DNA of 8,393 nucleotides from JBBRLA01 sp038231615. Its GTDB lineage: Bacteria; Myxococcota_A; Polyangia; Palsa-1104; JAEUJZ01. The stretch lies in NCBI GenBank assembly GCA_038231615.1, contig JBBRLA010000371.1:1-8393 (forward strand), read 5' to 3'. The position numbers and the translations under genes were made by a program. This document shows, piece by piece, positions 6,177 to 8,393 of the stretch. A model generated the notes under the pieces. The model did not search any database. It was not told the DNA's origin and saw only the letters and a program-made list of their open reading frames with translations. Position 1 is the first letter of the stretch, and each line of letters begins with the position of its first letter.

Positions 6177-8177
6177 CTACGCCGCGGTCAGTACGGTGAA
6201 CACGTCGCGGCCGTGCTTCTTGATCGCGCTGACCAGCCCGCCCTGCCGTTGCAGCGCCTGCAAGAGCGGGGTCGCCACCTCCGCCGGGAACCGCCGATCG
6301 CTCTTCACGTGCAGCACCGACCCCGACAGGTCCACTTCCAGCTCATCCGCCTCCCCGCACAGCTCGTAGAACGCCGGGTCCCGTACCACCAGATAGGGCA
6401 GCGCCTCGTTCACCAGGTTCCGCTTGTGGATAAATGCATAGCTCCGCGCCACCACCGCCACGATCCCCGCCCCTTGCAGCGCCCACACCGCCTGCTCCCG
6501 GGAACTCCCCGATCCCCAACCCTCCCCCGCCACCACCAGGGTCTGCCCGGCACGGGCCCGCGCGGCGAAGTCCGGGCGTACGAACGCGAAGCAGTGGTCC
6601 CCCAGCTCCGTGAGGTCCGTCAGGTGGCAGAACTGCCCCGGGATGATTGCATCGGTGTCCACGTGGTCGCCGAAGCGCTGCACGCCCCCCCGCAGCACCG
6701 CCGGGGCCCGCCGCCCGCCCTCATCGTCCCTGCCCGGCCCCGCGTCGGTGTACGCGATGATCGGCTCCTCTACCCGCAAAGACATCACCACCGGCCGGTG
6801 GTCCCGATGCAGCACCCGGGCCAGCCGCTCCGGCGACACTTTGGCCAGAAGCGCCCTGGGATCGCTCAGCACCAATCCCATCGCCGACGCCGCCACCGTC
6901 GGGGCCGACGCCAGCCATGCCAGGGACCCCTCGCCCATGCGGTTCTCATAGTTGCGGTTCTGCGAACTGAGCCACACCTCGCCCTTCCCCGCCTTCTCGC
7001 TGGCCACTCCCAGGCACATCGAGCATCCGGGCTCCCCAATGCGGAAACCCGCCCGCTCGTAGATCGCCCACAGCCCGCCCTCCTGCAGCCGCGCCTTGAT
7101 CGACAGGTCCCCAGGCACCACCAGACGTTTTTCGCTCGGCACCGGGACCTGCCCTTCCGCCAGCGCCGCCTCCAGCACCAGTGCCCCCAGCGCCAGTTCC
7201 TCCTCGGTGGTGGTGCAGGCGCCGATGAACACCCCGGAAAGGGCCATCCCCGCGTGGGCCGCAGCAGGGGCCACGTTGTCCGGCGAGAACGGCTGGGCCA
7301 CCAGCGGCTCCAGGCTCGACAGGGCAATGGCGTAGCGCGCAAGGTACGGCGCATCCTCGTCGGCGCGGTAGTAGTGGAACATCCCCGGCGGCTCCTGGTA
7401 CGACGCGTCGCGCCCGGCGATCCACGCCGCCACCTCCTCGTCGGCCTCGAAGATGCCGTTCAGCCCCCCAAACTCCGCCGTCATGTTGGCGATGGTGAAA
7501 CGCACGTCCGTCGAGAACGTCCGGCACGCCGGGCCCCGGTACTCGACGCTGCGCTCCATCGCCACCGTGTTGCGCCCCAGTTCCCCCAGCGTCTTCAAGA
7601 TCACGTCCTTGCCGGTGATGCCGAAGGGCAGAGTCCCCTGGTACTCCACGGCGATCGCCTCGGGCACCTCGATCCACGACTCGCCCAGCACCATGGCCGC
7701 GGTGATGTCCGCGCCGCCCAGGCCGATGGCGAGCGCCCCCAGCCCCCCGTGAGACGACGTGTGGCTGTCGGCGCCCAGCACCACCTGCCCCGGCAGCACC
7801 AGATCGCGGTAGAACTTGGTGTGCAGGATGGTCTGGTTGGCGTCGTAGAAGTGGCGGATGCCGCTCTCCTTGGCGAAGCGCCGCGAAAGCTGCACCAGGC
7901 GCTGGGTACGCGCGTCCGACGCCAGCGTCACCGGGTCCACCGTGTGATCGACCGCCAGGAAGAAGCGGTCGCGGTCGTGCAGCGCCGGCCGCCCCAGGGC
8001 CTGGTAGGTGCGGTCCATGCCGTTCCAGGCCAGTTCGCTGGCGATGGTCCAGTCCACCCGGATGCGCAGCATGTCGCCGGCCTGCACGAAGGGGCGCCGC
8101 AGGCCGATGGCGTGGGCCGCCAAGATCTTCTGGGTCAGCGTCATCGCCTTGCGCTTGTCATCGGGCCGCTTCGTCAT
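6177..8177 (-). CDS. Single-chain aconitase-superfamily hydratase (fused LeuC-LeuD type)
   Basis: This 666-residue cytoplasmic [4Fe-4S] enzyme should isomerise a hydroxy-acid by dehydration and rehydration. The large domain (about 12-430) has TLTQKILAAHA at its start, DHTVDP, GADSHTSSHGGLGA, GGADITAAM, and three cluster cysteines: Cys321 in FIGACTTT, Cys385 and Cys388 in GCSMCLG. A linker (about 430-490) precedes the swivel domain (about 490-666), with VDTDAIIP (506-513) and GSGSSRE (555-561, substrate-binding loop). The length equals LeuC plus LeuD in that order, whereas most bacteria use two subunits; canonical AcnA is about 890 residues. The substrate (isopropylmalate, homocitrate or another acid) cannot be told from sequence. 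No leu or lysine genes adjoin it, so no leuC symbol is given. ATG 8177 was chosen; ATG 8144, preceded by AAGG, is also plausible and would give 655 residues. It is divergent from the GH2 gene across 71 bases. Confidence 0.9.
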   Translation of the reverse strand: MTKRPDDKRKAMTLTQKILAAHAIGLRRPFVQAGDMLRIRVDWTIASELAWNGMDRTYQALGRPALHDRDRFFLAVDHTVDPVTLASDARTQRLVQLSRRFAKESGIRHFYDANQTILHTKFYRDLVLPGQVVLGADSHTSSHGGLGALAIGLGGADITAAMVLGESWIEVPEAIAVEYQGTLPFGITGKDVILKTLGELGRNTVAMERSVEYRGPACRTFSTDVRFTIANMTAEFGGLNGIFEADEEVAAWIAGRDASYQEPPGMFHYYRADEDAPYLARYAIALSSLEPLVAQPFSPDNVAPAAAHAGMALSGVFIGACTTTEEELALGALVLEAALAEGQVPVPSEKRLVVPGDLSIKARLQEGGLWAIYERAGFRIGEPGCSMCLGVASEKAGKGEVWLSSQNRNYENRMGEGSLAWLASAPTVAASAMGLVLSDPRALLAKVSPERLARVLHRDHRPVVMSLRVEEPIIAYTDAGPGRDDEGGRRAPAVLRGGVQRFGDHVDTDAIIPGQFCHLTDLTELGDHCFAFVRPDFAARARAGQTLVVAGEGWGSGSSREQAVWALQGAGIVAVVARSYAFIHKRNLVNEALPYLVVRDPAFYELCGEADELEVDLSGSVLHVKSDRRFPAEVATPLLQALQRQGGLVSAIKKHGRDVFTVLTAA

Positions 8178-8226
8178 GCTGTCAATGTAGCCGGAACTTC
8201 GCGGCGCTGCCCACCGAATTCTGACT

Positions 8227-8240
8227 GTGATACAAATCAA
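8227..8240. promoter_or_regulatory. FNR/CRP-like box GTGAT-ACAA-ATCAA in the divergent spacer
   Basis: The 14-mer matches the FNR consensus TTGAT-N4-ATCAA at 9 of 10 positions. Shifted slightly, TGTGA-N6-TCAAG (8226-8241) matches the CRP consensus TGTGA-N6-TCACA at 8 of 10. Its 3' end overlaps the GH2 ribosome binding site AAGGAG (8239-8244), a position that would repress that gene. It also lies 50-63 bases upstream of the aconitase-family start, where it could activate that gene. No strong -35/-10 pair was found for either gene. The match is seen; the binding is inferred. Confidence 0.35.
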
Positions 8241-8248
8241 GGAGCACC

Positions 8249-8393
8249 ATGAAGCACGTGCTCCTTCGCGATGGCTGGCAGTTCCGGGAGCGCCGCCCCT
8301 CCCTGGGCCTGGAAGAAGACTTCGCGTCGCCTGAAAGCGGCGGCGACGACGCCGGCGGCTGGCTCCCCGCCGCGGTGCCCGGGACGGTGCACC
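8249..8393 (+). CDS. Glycoside hydrolase family 2 enzyme, beta-mannosidase-like, N-terminus (partial)
   Basis: Only the first 48 residues lie in the window. They begin MKHVLLRDGWQFRER, continue through a Gly/Asp/Ser-rich stretch and reach GGWLPAAVPGTVH. The pair GW-F and W-PA-VPGTVH is the usual opening of the jelly-roll sugar-binding domain of GH2 proteins, especially beta-mannosidases. The catalytic TIM barrel would lie beyond the window, so specificity cannot be checked. ATG 8249 is well supported by AAGGAG (8239-8244) with 4 nt spacing. There is no signal peptide at this start, so the enzyme is predicted to be cytoplasmic. It shares a 71-base control region, with an FNR/CRP-like box, with the divergent aconitase-family gene. 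Confidence 0.8.
   Translation, partial: MKHVLLRDGWQFRERRPSLGLEEDFASPESGGDDAGGWLPAAVPGTVH

Noticed and set aside
6162..8252. 696-codon plus-strand ORF across the whole aconitase-family gene
   Set aside because: Its product is rich in Arg, His, Pro and Gln with no motif. It is the antisense shadow expected from a strong G/C third-position bias, while the minus strand shows intact cluster cysteines and active-site loops.

Overview
The window is GC-rich bacterial DNA. By hand count, 7141-7320 inside the aconitase-family gene is about 73% G+C, while 181-420 inside the regulator gene is about 58%. The gene content (di-haem DUF1111 lipoprotein, secreted alpha/beta hydrolase with a 'virulence factor lipase'-type N-terminus, single-chain aconitase-family hydratase, AAA ATPase with a C-terminal nuclease-like domain) most resembles Myxococcota or related former deltaproteobacteria. 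That placement comes from remembered protein families, not from a search, and no taxonomic marker is present.

Layout. (1) 1-149: an edge region with only weak coding candidates on both strands. (2) 146-2426: a divergent pair made of an XRE-type helix-turn-helix regulator (minus strand) and an AAA-type ATPase with a PD-(D/E)XK-like C-terminus (plus strand). Their 5' ends abut or overlap, and a perfect dyad, TATCGA-N4-TCGATA, sits on the junction. (3) 2513-4459, minus: an exported alpha/beta hydrolase with a visible Ser-Asp-His set, convergent with the ATPase gene. (4) 4460-4745: a 286-base gap with one weak small ORF. (5) 4746-6038, minus: a di-haem c-type lipoprotein of the DUF1111/DHOR family, preceded by an AT-richer spacer with two dyads. 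(6) 6177-8177, minus: a single-chain LeuC-LeuD-type aconitase-superfamily enzyme. (7) 8249-8393, plus: the N-terminus of a glycoside hydrolase family 2 enzyme, divergent from (6), with a 71-base shared spacer holding an FNR/CRP-like box.

The regulator and ATPase look like one unit with shared control. The two exported proteins are codirectional but separated by 286 bases and need not form an operon. The aconitase-family gene is separated from the di-haem gene by 138 bases and shares a control region with the GH2 gene instead. No tRNA, rRNA, CRISPR array, insertion sequence or convincing rho-independent terminator was seen. The best candidate for something undescribed is the regulator/ATPase-nuclease pair with its compact overlapping start region; a role in defence or mobile-DNA control is only a hypothesis.
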